Source: Arsenophonus sp. aPb (GTDB lineage Bacteria; Pseudomonadota; Gammaproteobacteria; Enterobacterales; Enterobacteriaceae). Taken from it: a stretch of DNA of 64,000 bases. Below the pieces are notes generated by a model. It was not told the origin of the DNA and did not search any database. It worked only from the letters and a program-made list of their open reading frames with translations. Made by a program: the position numbers and the translations under genes. Below are positions 40,201 to 49,312 of the stretch, one piece after another. The DNA lies in the NCBI RefSeq assembly GCF_029873475.1, contig NZ_CP123499.1, positions 2,976,001 through 3,040,000 on the forward strand, given 5' to 3'. Positions within the stretch are counted from its first letter, which is position 1. Every line of letters begins with the position of its first letter.

Positions 40201-41229
40201 ATGATCTAAGTCATTAGTAAATAAGGTCTCAATGGTTTTATAACCACCTTGACTTAGACGTGCCAATATATCCAGAGAAAGCTCTGTATTCGCCGTACAG
40301 ATCAATTCGCCGGTACTTTCATCAATATAATCTTTAGCGACCACTTTACCTGCAATATATTCGACAGGCACTTCGATACTAGTAATTTTGTCTTTTTCTA
40401 GCTGACGAATGTGACGTGCGGTAATGCGGCGACCTTTTTCGATATAGACTTTACCGTTGGCTTCAATATCAAAAGAAGCTGTTTCGCCACGCAAACGTTC
40501 GGGTATTAACGTCATTAACAGCTTATTATCACGGATTTGAAAAATCGTCTTCTCAAAAAAGAGATTGAGGATTTCTTCGGTACCATAATCCATCGCACGT
40601 AGAATAATGGTTGCCGGTAATTTACGACGGCGATCAATACGAACGAAAAGATTATCTTTAGGATCAAATTCAAAATCTAACCATGAACCACGGTAAGGAA
40701 TAATACGTGCATTATATAATACCTTACCTGAAGAATGCGTTTTACCTTTATCACTATCAAAAAATACGCCAGGACTGCGATGTAATTGAGAAACAATAAC
40801 ACGCTCTGTACCATTGATAATAAAAGTACCATTATCTGTCATGAGTGGAATTTCACCCATGTAAACTTCTTGCTCTTTTATATCCTTTACTGTGCCTTCT
40901 GGTGCTTCACGCTCGTAAATAACGAGACGTAGTTTAACCCGTAAAGGAGCAGAATAAGTGACACCACGGATCTGACATTCTTTAACATCAAATACAGGTT
41001 CACCAAGACGATAGCTAACATATTGCAATTCAGCATTGCCGCTATAACTTTGAATTGGAAATACAGAACGGAATGCTGCTTCCAGCCCATTCTGACCTTC
41101 TAAATCTTGCTCGATAAACTTAGCGAACGAGTCAAGTTGGATAGATAAAAGATAAGGAACATCCAAAACTTGCGGACGTTTGCCAAAATCCTTACGAATA
41201 CGTTTTTTCTCGGTATAGGAGTAAACCAT
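37201..41229 (-). CDS. rpoB: DNA-directed RNA polymerase subunit beta
   Basis: A 1342-residue subunit, the E. coli length. The rifampicin-cluster region reads [20 protein letters not shown] and continues as the wild-type enterobacterial sequence, so no common resistance substitution is present. The C-terminal [11 protein letters not shown] and [20 protein letters not shown] blocks are conserved. It follows rplL after 346 bases that contain the attenuator. Confidence 0.99.
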   Translation of the reverse strand: [1342 protein letters not shown]

Positions 41230-41505
41230 AGGGTTCCTCAGCTTGCTGATCAGTGGCCCACTCTGTCCGTCCTAAAGGACAGCATCTGCAACACTATTTT
41301 TTGGAACGGAAAACAGATTATTTTCCATAATACTTATTGCTATTACTCTTAAATCATTTCATTGCATTATATGGCTACCAAGCTTTAATTGTCAGAGTCA
41401 TAAACACAGTATATTAAGTCGTCAATAGCAAAAAGCATTGAAAGGATAAATCAGTAACTAAACAGTGTGAAATATTACTGATACCCTAATACACTTTAAT
41501 AGCGC
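41230..41505 (-). other. rplL-rpoB intercistronic region
   Basis: Together with the attenuator (41506-41536) this makes a 346-base gap, close to the roughly 320 bases in E. coli. There it holds the attenuator and an RNase III processing site that set rpoBC expression below that of the ribosomal genes. I can see the attenuator hairpin clearly but cannot identify the RNase III site by eye. No gene is present. Confidence 0.6.
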
Positions 41506-41536
41506 AAAAAGGCTGGTGACTATAAAATCACCAGCC
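41506..41536 (-). terminator. rplL-rpoB attenuator
   Basis: The minus strand forms GGCTGGTGA/TCACCAGCC with an eight-base loop, followed by TTTTTGCGC. The sequence is almost the same as the E. coli attenuator that lets only part of the transcripts continue into rpoB. A second small stem, CAGCCT/AGGCTG, lies just before it (41539-41558). Confidence 0.88.
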
Positions 41537-41575
41537 GTCAGCCTATAAAATCAGGCTGCCAACTTAAAGCAAAGC

Positions 41576-41944
41576 TTATTTAACTTCAACAGAAGCACCC
41601 GCTTCTTCCAGCGATTTCTTCAATGTTTCAGATTCTTCTTTGCTTACTGCTTCTTTAATTGTTGCTGGCGCTGATTCTACCATGTCTTTAGCTTCTTTTA
41701 GTCCTAAACCAGTTGCCGTACGAACAGCTTTAATAACTGCAACTTTGTTAGCACCGATAGCAGACAAGATAACATCAAATTCAGTTTTTTCTTCAGCTGC
41801 TTCAGCTGCACCTGGTGCTGCAACTGCTACTGCTGCCGCAGCAGAAACACCAAATTTATCTTCCATCAAAGTGATCAGTTCAACAACGTCCATTACAGAC
41901 ATAGCTGCAACTGCATCAAGAATTTGTTCTTTAGTTATAGACAT
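41576..41944 (-). CDS. rplL: 50S ribosomal protein L7/L12
   Basis: A 122-residue acidic protein (121 in E. coli) with the N-terminal dimerisation part, an alanine-rich hinge near residues 35-50, and the C-terminal factor-binding domain with GANKVAVIKAVRTATGLGLKEAKDMVE. Copies bound to L10 recruit EF-Tu and EF-G. It is the last ribosomal gene before the attenuator. Confidence 0.98.
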   Translation of the reverse strand: MSITKEQILDAVAAMSVMDVVELITLMEDKFGVSAAAAVAVAAPGAAEAAEEKTEFDVILSAIGANKVAVIKAVRTATGLGLKEAKDMVESAPATIKEAVSKEESETLKKSLEEAGASVEVK

Positions 41945-42005
41945 AACAAGGGTTCCTAAAATTCAGAAATATTTTATACGTTAAAAAGCAACGACGGAAA
42001 TAGGC

Positions 42006-42503
42006 TTAAGCAGCTTCTTTCTGGTCACGTAGTGCCGCCATAATGCGAGCCAATTTACCTGCAGAGGCTTCTTTCATGGTTGACATCAGACGTGCAATTG
42101 CTTCTTCGTAAGTTGGAAGAGTTGCCAAACGATCAATTTGATTCGCTGGAATAAACTCTCCTTCAAAGGCTGCTGCTTTAATCTCGAATGCTGGATTCGC
42201 TTTCGCGAATTCTTTAAACAAACGAGCTGCTGCGCCCGGATGTTCTTTAGAAAAAGCAATCAAGGTTGGACCAATAAACGCTTCTTTAAGGCACTCGTAA
42301 GTAGTACCTTCAACAACACGACGCATCAACGTATTACGAACAACACGAAGATAAACACCGGCTTCGCGACCTGCTTTACGCAGTTCAGTCATTTTATCTA
42401 CAGCTACACCGCGGGAATCCGCGACAACTGCAGACAGCGCACCTTTGGCTACTTCGCTGACTTCAGCAACAATCGCTTGTTTGTCTTGAAGATTTAGTGC
42501 CAT
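42006..42503 (-). CDS. rplJ: 50S ribosomal protein L10
   Basis: A 165-residue protein of E. coli length starting MALNLQDKQAIVAEVSEVAK. It is the base of the L7/L12 stalk. In E. coli the L10-L12 complex represses translation of rplJ by binding the long leader. A matching leader is visible at 42540-42690. Confidence 0.98.
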   Translation of the reverse strand: MALNLQDKQAIVAEVSEVAKGALSAVVADSRGVAVDKMTELRKAGREAGVYLRVVRNTLMRRVVEGTTYECLKEAFIGPTLIAFSKEHPGAAARLFKEFAKANPAFEIKAAAFEGEFIPANQIDRLATLPTYEEAIARLMSTMKEASAGKLARIMAALRDQKEAA

Positions 42504-42539
42504 TAGCTTCTTGCTCCTGGATTAACCGGGTTATCCCGG

Positions 42540-42690
42540 GACTCACATCACTCAAAACATCCCATATGTTTGAGCGTTAAATACGGTGAGCAGAATCCAG
42601 AAATTAATCTTAGTGGCTCTGTCACCGTCTACGTAGGATATTAAGTAATCACTTACACCTACGGTCTTGGACGGGGCCTGGATAAGGCCA
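42540..42690 (-). promoter_or_regulatory. rplJ leader, L10-L12 autoregulatory element
   Basis: The minus strand reads GCCTGGCCTTATCCAGGC, then CCGTCCAAGACCGTAGG, then CCTACGTAGACGGTGACAGAG, and later TTCTGCTCACCGT. These blocks match the E. coli rplJ leader in sequence and order, including the kink-turn and bulge region bound by L10(L12)4. The match is by recognition and was not computed. Confidence 0.85.
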
Positions 42691-42757
42691 GGCACCAACC
42701 TAAATTCAGAGTTTGTTATCGCTTATTAAAATAGAGATAACAAACATAGGGCGTCAA

Positions 42758-42786
42758 ATTCTATACAAATTTAACACAAAGGTAAA
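42758..42786 (-). promoter_or_regulatory. Putative L10 promoter
   Basis: On the minus strand TTTACC (-35, 42781-42786) and TAGAAT (-10, 42758-42763) are spaced by 17 bases. It lies in the rplA-rplJ gap just upstream of the L10 leader, where E. coli has PL10. Confidence 0.65.
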
Positions 42787-42808
42787 GCAAAAAATGATAT
42801 TCAAAAAA

Positions 42809-43510
42809 TTACGCTGACGCAGATAATCCTGCTTGATCAACGGCAACACCAGCTCCCATCGTGGTAGATAGGCTAATTTTCTTAATATAAACACCTTTAG
42901 CAGAAGATGGTTTTGCTTTTTTCAACGCAACCAACAGTGCTTCAAGATTTTCTTTCAATTTACTATCGTCAAAGTCAACTTTACCAATAGTGGTATGAAT
43001 GATACCGTTTTTATCATTACGATAACGGATCTGTCCCGCTTTGGCATTTTGAACCGCTTCAGCGATATTTGGCGTTACTGTACCAACTTTAGGGTTTGGC
43101 ATTAAGCCACGAGGCCCTAAAATCTGACCTAACTGGCCAACAATACGCATAGCATCTGGCGAAGCAATAACAACATCAAAGTTCATTTCGCCCGCTTTAA
43201 TTTTATCAGCCAGATCTTCCATGCCAACTAATTCAGCTCCAGCAGCGGTTGCTGCTTCAGCATTTGCTCCTTGAGTAAATACGGCAACACGAACAGAACG
43301 ACCTGTACCATGCGGTAAAACCGTTGCACCACGAACATTTTGATCAGATTTACGTGCATCAATGCCAAGATTAACTGCGACATCAACGCTTTCTACAAAT
43401 TTAGCAGTCGCTAACTCTTTCAAAAGTGTAATGGCTTCAGAAATATCATAGTATTTAGTTGCATCAATTTTTTCACGGATAGTGCGCATACGCTTGGTTA
43501 GTTTAGCCAT
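42809..43510 (-). CDS. rplA: 50S ribosomal protein L1
   Basis: A 233-residue protein (234 in E. coli) starting MAKLTKRMRTIREKIDATK, with the conserved GPRGLMPNPKVGTVT near residues 131-145. It forms the L1 stalk at the E site and, in E. coli, represses rplK translation by binding mRNA near its start. It follows rplK by three bases. Confidence 0.98.
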   Translation of the reverse strand: MAKLTKRMRTIREKIDATKYYDISEAITLLKELATAKFVESVDVAVNLGIDARKSDQNVRGATVLPHGTGRSVRVAVFTQGANAEAATAAGAELVGMEDLADKIKAGEMNFDVVIASPDAMRIVGQLGQILGPRGLMPNPKVGTVTPNIAEAVQNAKAGQIRYRNDKNGIIHTTIGKVDFDDSKLKENLEALLVALKKAKPSSAKGVYIKKISLSTTMGAGVAVDQAGLSASA

Positions 43511-43513
43511 TGA

Positions 43514-43942
43514 TTAACCCTCCACTACCAAGCCCATGGAACGAGCAGTACCTTCAATTGAACGCATCATCGCTTCAATATCAGCCCCTGTCATATCCGC
43601 AGCTTTAGTTTCTGCAATTTCACGAATTTGTGCGCTGGTTACTTTGCCAACTTTCTCTTTATTTGGTTTACCTGAACCTGACTTAACACCCGCTGCTTTT
43701 TTGAGTAATACGGCGGCAGGCGGTGTCTTGGTTATAAACGTAAATGAACGGTCTGAATAGACAGTAATTACAACTGGAATTGGCAAGCCTTTTTCTAAGC
43801 TATCTGTTTTAGCATTAAACGCTTTACAAAATTCCATGATATTCACACCTTGCTGACCCAAAGCTGGACCAACAGGAGGACTAGGATTAGCCATGCCTGC
43901 TGCAACTTGCAGCTTAACATAGGCTTGTACTTTCTTAGCCAT
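43514..43942 (-). CDS. rplK: 50S ribosomal protein L11
   Basis: A 142-residue protein of E. coli length with MAKKVQAYVKLQVAAGMANPSPPVGPALGQQG. It binds the GTPase-associated centre of 23S rRNA and is needed for RelA to sense starvation. It is the first gene of the L11 operon and is preceded by a strong promoter. Confidence 0.98.
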   Translation of the reverse strand: MAKKVQAYVKLQVAAGMANPSPPVGPALGQQGVNIMEFCKAFNAKTDSLEKGLPIPVVITVYSDRSFTFITKTPPAAVLLKKAAGVKSGSGKPNKEKVGKVTSAQIREIAETKAADMTGADIEAMMRSIEGTARSMGLVVEG

Positions 43943-44044
43943 GCATAATTTCCTCTAATTGGGTAATGTCGCTTCAATTATGAAGCTCCCCTGTGTATAT
44001 AATGACCTGTACAATTTTCAGGCCACAAAAAATAAAAGCGCGGA

Positions 44045-44073
44045 ATTGTAGCCAAATTTTCCGCCTTTTACAA
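44045..44073 (-). promoter_or_regulatory. L11 operon promoter
   Basis: On the minus strand TTGTAA (-35, 44068-44073) and TACAAT (-10, 44045-44050) are spaced by 17 bases, followed by TCCGCGC. It is in the nusG-rplK gap, the place of PL11 in E. coli. Confidence 0.72.
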
Positions 44074-44090
44074 GCAAGTTGTCAAGTGTA

Positions 44091-44636
44091 TTAGACTTTT
44101 TCTACTTGGCTGAAATCTAACTCCACCGGTGTTGCACGACCGAAAATAGAAACCGATACTTTGAGACGGCTCTTTTCATAGTCAACTTCTTCAACCACAC
44201 CGTTGAAGTCTGCAAATGGACCATCACTAACACGAACCATTTCTCCTGGCTCAAACAAGGTTTTTGGTCGTGGCTTATCCCCTACTTGCTGCAAGCGATT
44301 CATAATCGCATCAACTTCTTTATCGCTAATAGGAGCTGGGCGATCTGGTGTACCACCAATAAAACCCATAACACGTGGAACACTACGCACTAAATGCCAG
44401 CTATCATCATCCATGGTCATTTGAACTAAAACATATCCTGGAAAGAATTTGCGTTCACTTTTACGACGTTGGCCACTTCGAATTTCCATCACTTCTTCCG
44501 TTGGCACCATCACTTCACCAAACTTATCTTCCATAGCATGTAACTTGATATGCTCACGCAATGACTGGGCCACTCTAGCCTCAAAACCAGAAAATGCTTG
44601 AATAACATACCAGCGTTTTTTAGGGGATTCCGACAT
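44091..44636 (-). CDS. nusG: Transcription termination/antitermination factor NusG
   Basis: A 181-residue protein of E. coli length. The N-terminal NGN domain (MSESPKKRWYVIQAFSGFEARVAQSLRE) binds the beta' clamp. The C-terminal KOW domain (EMVRVSDGPFADFNGVVEEVDYEKSRLKV, after residue 127) contacts Rho or S10. It begins one base after the secE stop, so the two form an operon. Confidence 0.98.
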   Translation of the reverse strand: MSESPKKRWYVIQAFSGFEARVAQSLREHIKLHAMEDKFGEVMVPTEEVMEIRSGQRRKSERKFFPGYVLVQMTMDDDSWHLVRSVPRVMGFIGGTPDRPAPISDKEVDAIMNRLQQVGDKPRPKTLFEPGEMVRVSDGPFADFNGVVEEVDYEKSRLKVSVSIFGRATPVELDFSQVEKV

Positions 44637-44637
44637 T

Positions 44638-45021
44638 TTAGAACCTCAGGCCTGTAATAAATGAAACTAAACGCACCAGTATACCATCTAATCCCCAAAG
44701 AATTAGTGCCATAACGGCAGTAACTGCCGCAACAATTAATGTTGTCTGTAATGTTTCCTGGCGCGTTGGCCAAATGACTTTACGCATTTCAATACGAGCT
44801 TCGCGAGCAAATGCTAAAGTTGCTTTTCCTTTTGCTGTCCACAATGCAATGCCACCAGCAAGCGCGGCAATAGCAACAACTGCTATGACACGTAATGCAA
44901 GATTGTATTGTCGGAAATAATAATTACCAACAATAGCAATAACTAAAAGAATCGCGACTAATACCCATTTTGCTACATCAAAACTACGTCCGCTTTCTTG
45001 AGCATCGCTATTCGCACTCAT
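44638..45021 (-). CDS. secE: Protein translocase subunit SecE
   Basis: A 127-residue inner-membrane protein (127 in E. coli) with three hydrophobic segments at about 19-37, 43-62 and 93-120, so it is the long enterobacterial form rather than the single-span one. It clamps SecY in the SecYEG channel. It follows tuf after a terminator and a 277-base gap containing a possible -10 TACAAT (45106-45111). Confidence 0.96.
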   Translation of the reverse strand: MSANSDAQESGRSFDVAKWVLVAILLVIAIVGNYYFRQYNLALRVIAVVAIAALAGGIALWTAKGKATLAFAREARIEMRKVIWPTRQETLQTTLIVAAVTAVMALILWGLDGILVRLVSFITGLRF

Positions 45022-45251
45022 AAATCAACCCGTTACTATGATATAATAAAAAGTCAATTTGCCTCGTAAAACAATTCAAATTTGACCGAAATAAAACATA
45101 CCACTATTGTATCTCACTTTACGCCATAAACCAGTATGACATTTAACTATTGAGAGACATCCAATAATTCTTTATATCAGAGCCTATCTCACCAATAATT
45201 GACCAGATAAACTATTGATGAAATAGGTTCTTAAGTTATCTAAGCTAGTAT

Positions 45252-45280
45252 AAAAAAGGCATCAGATGATGCCCTTTTTA
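45252..45280 (-). terminator. Rho-independent terminator after the fusA-linked tuf
   Basis: The minus strand forms GGCATCA/TGATGCC with a two-base separation, with A and T runs on the flanks, 19 bases after the tuf stop. It isolates the str operon from secE-nusG. Confidence 0.85.
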
Positions 45281-45298
45281 CAATTATTGCTTTAAAGA

Positions 45299-46483
45299 TC
45301 AAGCAATAATTTTAGCAACGACACCCGCACCTACTGTACGACCACCTTCACGGATCGCAAAACGCAGCCCTTCATCCATCGCGATTGGCGCTATCAACGT
45401 CACTTTCATGTTGATATTATCGCCTGGCATTACCATCTCTACGCCTTCTGGCAATTCGATTGTGCCCGTTACATCCGTCGTTCTAAAATAAAACTGAGGA
45501 CGGTACCCCTTAAAGAATGGCGTGTGGCGTCCGCCCTCATCTTTGCTCAAAATATAAACTTCTGATTCAAATTGAGTATGCGGTTTGATTGAGCCTGGTT
45601 TGGCCAATACTTGACCACGTTCGACATCTTCACGCTTGGTACCACGTAATAAAACACCTACGTTTTCACCTGCACGACCTTCGTCTAACAGTTTACGGAA
45701 CATTTCTACGCCAGTACACGTCGTCTTCGTCGTCTCTTTAATGCCGACGATTTCCACTTCTTCACCAACTTTAACAATACCACGCTCTACACGGCCTGTT
45801 ACTACCGTTCCACGACCTGAGATCGAAAACACATCTTCGATTGGCAACAAGAATGGCTTATCTATCGCACGCTCTGGTTCTGGGATATAGCTATCTAACG
45901 CTTCCGCTAACTCAATAATTTTCGCTTCCCACTCAGCAACGCCTTCCAGCGCTTTCAACGCTGAACCTCTGATTACTGGCGTGTCGTCGCCTGGGAAATC
46001 ATACTGAGAAAGCAGCTCACGCACTTCCATTTCAACCAATTCCAGCAACTCTTCATCATCAACCATATCACATTTATTCAGGAAAACGATGATATAAGGA
46101 ACACCTACTTGGCGACCTAATAGGATATGCTCACGAGTTTGTGGCATCGGACCATCGGTTGCCGCTACCACTAAAATTGCGCCGTCCATTTGTGCTGCAC
46201 CGGTGATCATGTTTTTTACATAATCTGCGTGGCCTGGGCAATCTACGTGGGCATAATGGCGTTTAGGTGTATCATATTCTACGTGAGAAGTAGAAATAGT
46301 GATCCCGCGCGCTTTTTCTTCTGGTGCATTATCAATTTGATCAAATGCACGCGCATTACCGCCATAAGTTTTCGCTAATACGGTGGTGATTGCAGCAGTT
46401 AAAGTTGTTTTACCATGGTCAACGTGGCCGATTGTACCAACGTTAACGTGCGGTTTATTACGTTCAAATTTTTCTTTAGACAC
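45299..46483 (-). CDS. tuf: Elongation factor Tu, fusA-linked copy
   Basis: A 394-residue EF-Tu, intact in all GTPase motifs. The start codon is GTG, as in E. coli tufA, and fusA lies 71 bases upstream, so the 5' side is tufA-like. Downstream comes secE-nusG, which follows tufB in E. coli. The last 583 bases or so differ from the other copy at a single silent position, while the first half carries many silent changes and all six amino-acid changes. Confidence 0.99.
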   Translation of the reverse strand: MSKEKFERNKPHVNVGTIGHVDHGKTTLTAAITTVLAKTYGGNARAFDQIDNAPEEKARGITISTSHVEYDTPKRHYAHVDCPGHADYVKNMITGAAQMDGAILVVAATDGPMPQTREHILLGRQVGVPYIIVFLNKCDMVDDEELLELVEMEVRELLSQYDFPGDDTPVIRGSALKALEGVAEWEAKIIELAEALDSYIPEPERAIDKPFLLPIEDVFSISGRGTVVTGRVERGIVKVGEEVEIVGIKETTKTTCTGVEMFRKLLDEGRAGENVGVLLRGTKREDVERGQVLAKPGSIKPHTQFESEVYILSKDEGGRHTPFFKGYRPQFYFRTTDVTGTIELPEGVEMVMPGDNINMKVTLIAPIAMDEGLRFAIREGGRTVGAGVVAKIIA

Positions 46484-46554
46484 GACTCTATTCCTTATAG
46501 AGTTCTCTCAAACAATAAGAGAGAACCAGATTAAATAGTTAAACCGAAAGCCAA

Positions 46555-48666
46555 TTACTTAGCTTTACGAGCTTCAATAATTGCTTGGGCAACATTGGTT
46601 GGTGCTTCATTATACTTCAAAAATTCCATTGAGTAAGAAGCACGACCTTGAGTTTGTGAACGCAGATCGGTGGCATAGCCAAACATTTCTGACAATGGTA
46701 CTTGAGCACGAACTGTCTTACCAGTTGCTGTATCTTCCATACCTTCAATCATACCACGACGACGGTTCAGGTCACCAATTACGTCACCCATATAGTCTTC
46801 AGGCGTTTCAACTTCAACTTTCATGATTGGCTCCAGTAAAACTGGACCTGCTTTCATGAAACCTTCTTTGAAAGCCATAGAACCTGCAATTTTGAATGCC
46901 ATTTCCGAGGAATCAACCTCATGATAGGAACCATCATACAATGCCACTTTGACATCAACAATGGGGTAGCCCGCCAGAACACCATTTTTCATCTGTTCTT
47001 GAACGCCCTTATCCACCGCAGGTATGTACTCTTTAGGTACAACGCCCCCAACGATTTCATTGTGGAATTCATAACCAATTTCATGGCCTGCTTCCAAAGG
47101 TTCAACGCGTATCCATACATGACCAAATTGACCACGACCACCAGACTGACGAACAAACTTACCTTCCTGCTCAACAGACTTACGAATAGTCTCACGGTAT
47201 GCTACTTGTGGTTTACCAACGTTCGCTTCAACTTTAAATTCACGACGCATACGATCAACCAAAACTTCCAGATGCAACTCACCCATACCAGCAATAATTG
47301 TCTGACCAGATTCTTCATCTGTTGACACGCGGAAGGATGGATCTTCTTGAGCCAAACGACCTAAAGCAATACCCATTTTTTCTTGGTCAGCTTTAGTTTT
47401 TGGTTCAATAGCAACCGAGATAACGGGCTGAGGAAATTCCATACGCTCCAAAATAATTGGCGCATCCATACCACATAGAGTATCACCGGTAGTCACATCT
47501 TTGAGGCCGATAGCGGCAGCAATATCACCCGCTCGGACTTCTTTAATTTCTTCACGTTTATTAGCATGCATCTGAACGATACGACCAAAACGCTCTTTTT
47601 TATCTTTAACTGGGTTAAGAACGGTATCCCCTGAGTTAACGACACCAGAGTAAACCCGGAAGAAAGTCAAATTACCAACAAATGGGTCAGTTGCAATTTT
47701 GAATGCCAATGCTGAAAAAGGCTCATCATCACTTGCATGACGTTCTGCTGGTGTGTTTTTACCATCAGTTAAAACACCATTAATTGCAGGAATATCAGTA
47801 GGTGCAGGTAAATATTCAATAACCGCATCCAGCATTGCTTGCACGCCTTTATTTTTAAAGGCCGAACCACACGTAACCAGAATAATTTCATTATTCAATA
47901 CGCGCTTACGTAATGCTTGTTTGATCTCTTCTTCTGACAGCTCTTCGCCACCAAAATATTTTTCCATCAACTCATCTGATGCTTCGGCCGCAGCTTCAAT
48001 CAGCTTACCATGCCACTCTTCAGCTTGAGCTTGCATGTTTGCTGGAATATCTTCATAAACGAAAGTGACGCCTTGATCACTGTCACTCCACTGGATTGCT
48101 TTCATTTTAACTAAATCAATAACACCAGTGAATGACTCTTCAGCACCAATAGGTAACTGAAGTGGAACGGGTATTGCTGCCAGACGTGTTTCAATCTGTT
48201 CAACAACACGCAAGAAATTAGCACCCATGCGATCCATTTTATTAACAAATGCGATACGGGGTACTTGATACTTATTTGCCTGACGCCAAACTGTTTCAGA
48301 TTGTGGTTGGACACCACCAACTGCACAATAAACCATTACCGCACCATCAAGAACGCGCATAGAACGTTCTACTTCAATCGTGAAGTCAACGTGTCCTGGT
48401 GTGTCAATGATGTTGATACGGTGTTCGTCAAACTGTTTACCCATACCAGACCAGAAAGCAGTAGTTGCAGCTGAAGTGATAGTAATACCACGCTCCTGCT
48501 CCTGCTCCATCCAATCCATTGTTGCTGCGCCATCATGAACTTCACCAATTTTATGGCTCACGCCAGTATAAAATAGGATACGTTCGGTTGTAGTGGTCTT
48601 ACCAGCATCAATATGGGCACTAATACCGATGTTGCGATAACGCGTAATGGGAGTTTTACGAGCCAT
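46555..48666 (-). CDS. fusA: Elongation factor G
   Basis: A 703-residue translocase (704 in E. coli) with the GTPase motifs AHIDAGKTT (17-25), DTPGHVDF and NKMD, then the five-domain EF-G layout ending in EFLKYNEAPTNVAQAIIEAR. It drives translocation and, with RRF, ribosome recycling. It is part of the rpsL-rpsG-fusA-tuf (str) operon. Confidence 0.98.
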   Translation of the reverse strand: MARKTPITRYRNIGISAHIDAGKTTTTERILFYTGVSHKIGEVHDGAATMDWMEQEQERGITITSAATTAFWSGMGKQFDEHRINIIDTPGHVDFTIEVERSMRVLDGAVMVYCAVGGVQPQSETVWRQANKYQVPRIAFVNKMDRMGANFLRVVEQIETRLAAIPVPLQLPIGAEESFTGVIDLVKMKAIQWSDSDQGVTFVYEDIPANMQAQAEEWHGKLIEAAAEASDELMEKYFGGEELSEEEIKQALRKRVLNNEIILVTCGSAFKNKGVQAMLDAVIEYLPAPTDIPAINGVLTDGKNTPAERHASDDEPFSALAFKIATDPFVGNLTFFRVYSGVVNSGDTVLNPVKDKKERFGRIVQMHANKREEIKEVRAGDIAAAIGLKDVTTGDTLCGMDAPIILERMEFPQPVISVAIEPKTKADQEKMGIALGRLAQEDPSFRVSTDEESGQTIIAGMGELHLEVLVDRMRREFKVEANVGKPQVAYRETIRKSVEQEGKFVRQSGGRGQFGHVWIRVEPLEAGHEIGYEFHNEIVGGVVPKEYIPAVDKGVQEQMKNGVLAGYPIVDVKVALYDGSYHEVDSSEMAFKIAGSMAFKEGFMKAGPVLLEPIMKVEVETPEDYMGDVIGDLNRRRGMIEGMEDTATGKTVRAQVPLSEMFGYATDLRSQTQGRASYSMEFLKYNEAPTNVAQAIIEARKAK

Positions 48667-48742
48667 TTTTTCCTCTCTCGTGAACGTTCAATTCGTACAA
48701 GGGTAACACCAAGTTACCCTTACGAAACATAACTAGCGAAAG

Positions 48743-49213
48743 CTACCACCGATAGTGTGCAAACGCCTTGTTAGCTTCTGCCATACGATGAACATCTTCA
48801 CGTTTTTTAACAGCAGTGCCTTTATTTTCAGCCGCATCAGATAATTCGTTTGCTAAGCGCAAAGCCATCGATTTATCACCGCGTTTACGAGCAGCTTCAA
48901 CAATCCAACGCATTGCTAATGCATTACGACGGACAGGACGAACTTCAACAGGAACCTGGTAAGTTGAACCACCAACACGGCGTGATTTCACTTCCACTGT
49001 TGGACGAACATTGTCCAGAGCAATTTCAAAGGCTTCTAAATGATCTTTTCCAGCACGTTGAGCCAGGGCCTCAAGCGCACTATATACAATTGCTTCTGCA
49101 GTAGATTTTTTACCATCTACCATCAAAATATTAATAAATTTAGCCAATAATTCTGACCCAAACTTTGGATCTGGCAGAATTTTACGTTGACCAATTACAC
49201 GACGACGTGGCAT
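48743..49213 (-). CDS. rpsG: 30S ribosomal protein S7
   Basis: A 156-residue protein starting MPRRRVIGQRKILPDPKFGS and ending in HYRW, as in the shorter S7 form. S7 nucleates assembly of the 30S head. In E. coli it also represses the str operon by binding the rpsL-rpsG spacer, which is 99 bases here. Confidence 0.98.
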   Translation of the reverse strand: MPRRRVIGQRKILPDPKFGSELLAKFINILMVDGKKSTAEAIVYSALEALAQRAGKDHLEAFEIALDNVRPTVEVKSRRVGGSTYQVPVEVRPVRRNALAMRWIVEAARKRGDKSMALRLANELSDAAENKGTAVKKREDVHRMAEANKAFAHYRW

Positions 49214-49312
49214 GGATATACTCCGTTGTTAAATTCAGGGTTGTCCAAAACTCTATGAGTTTATTTTGACATTAAAAATTAAATGTTTGGCCTTACTCTT
49301 AACGGAGAACCA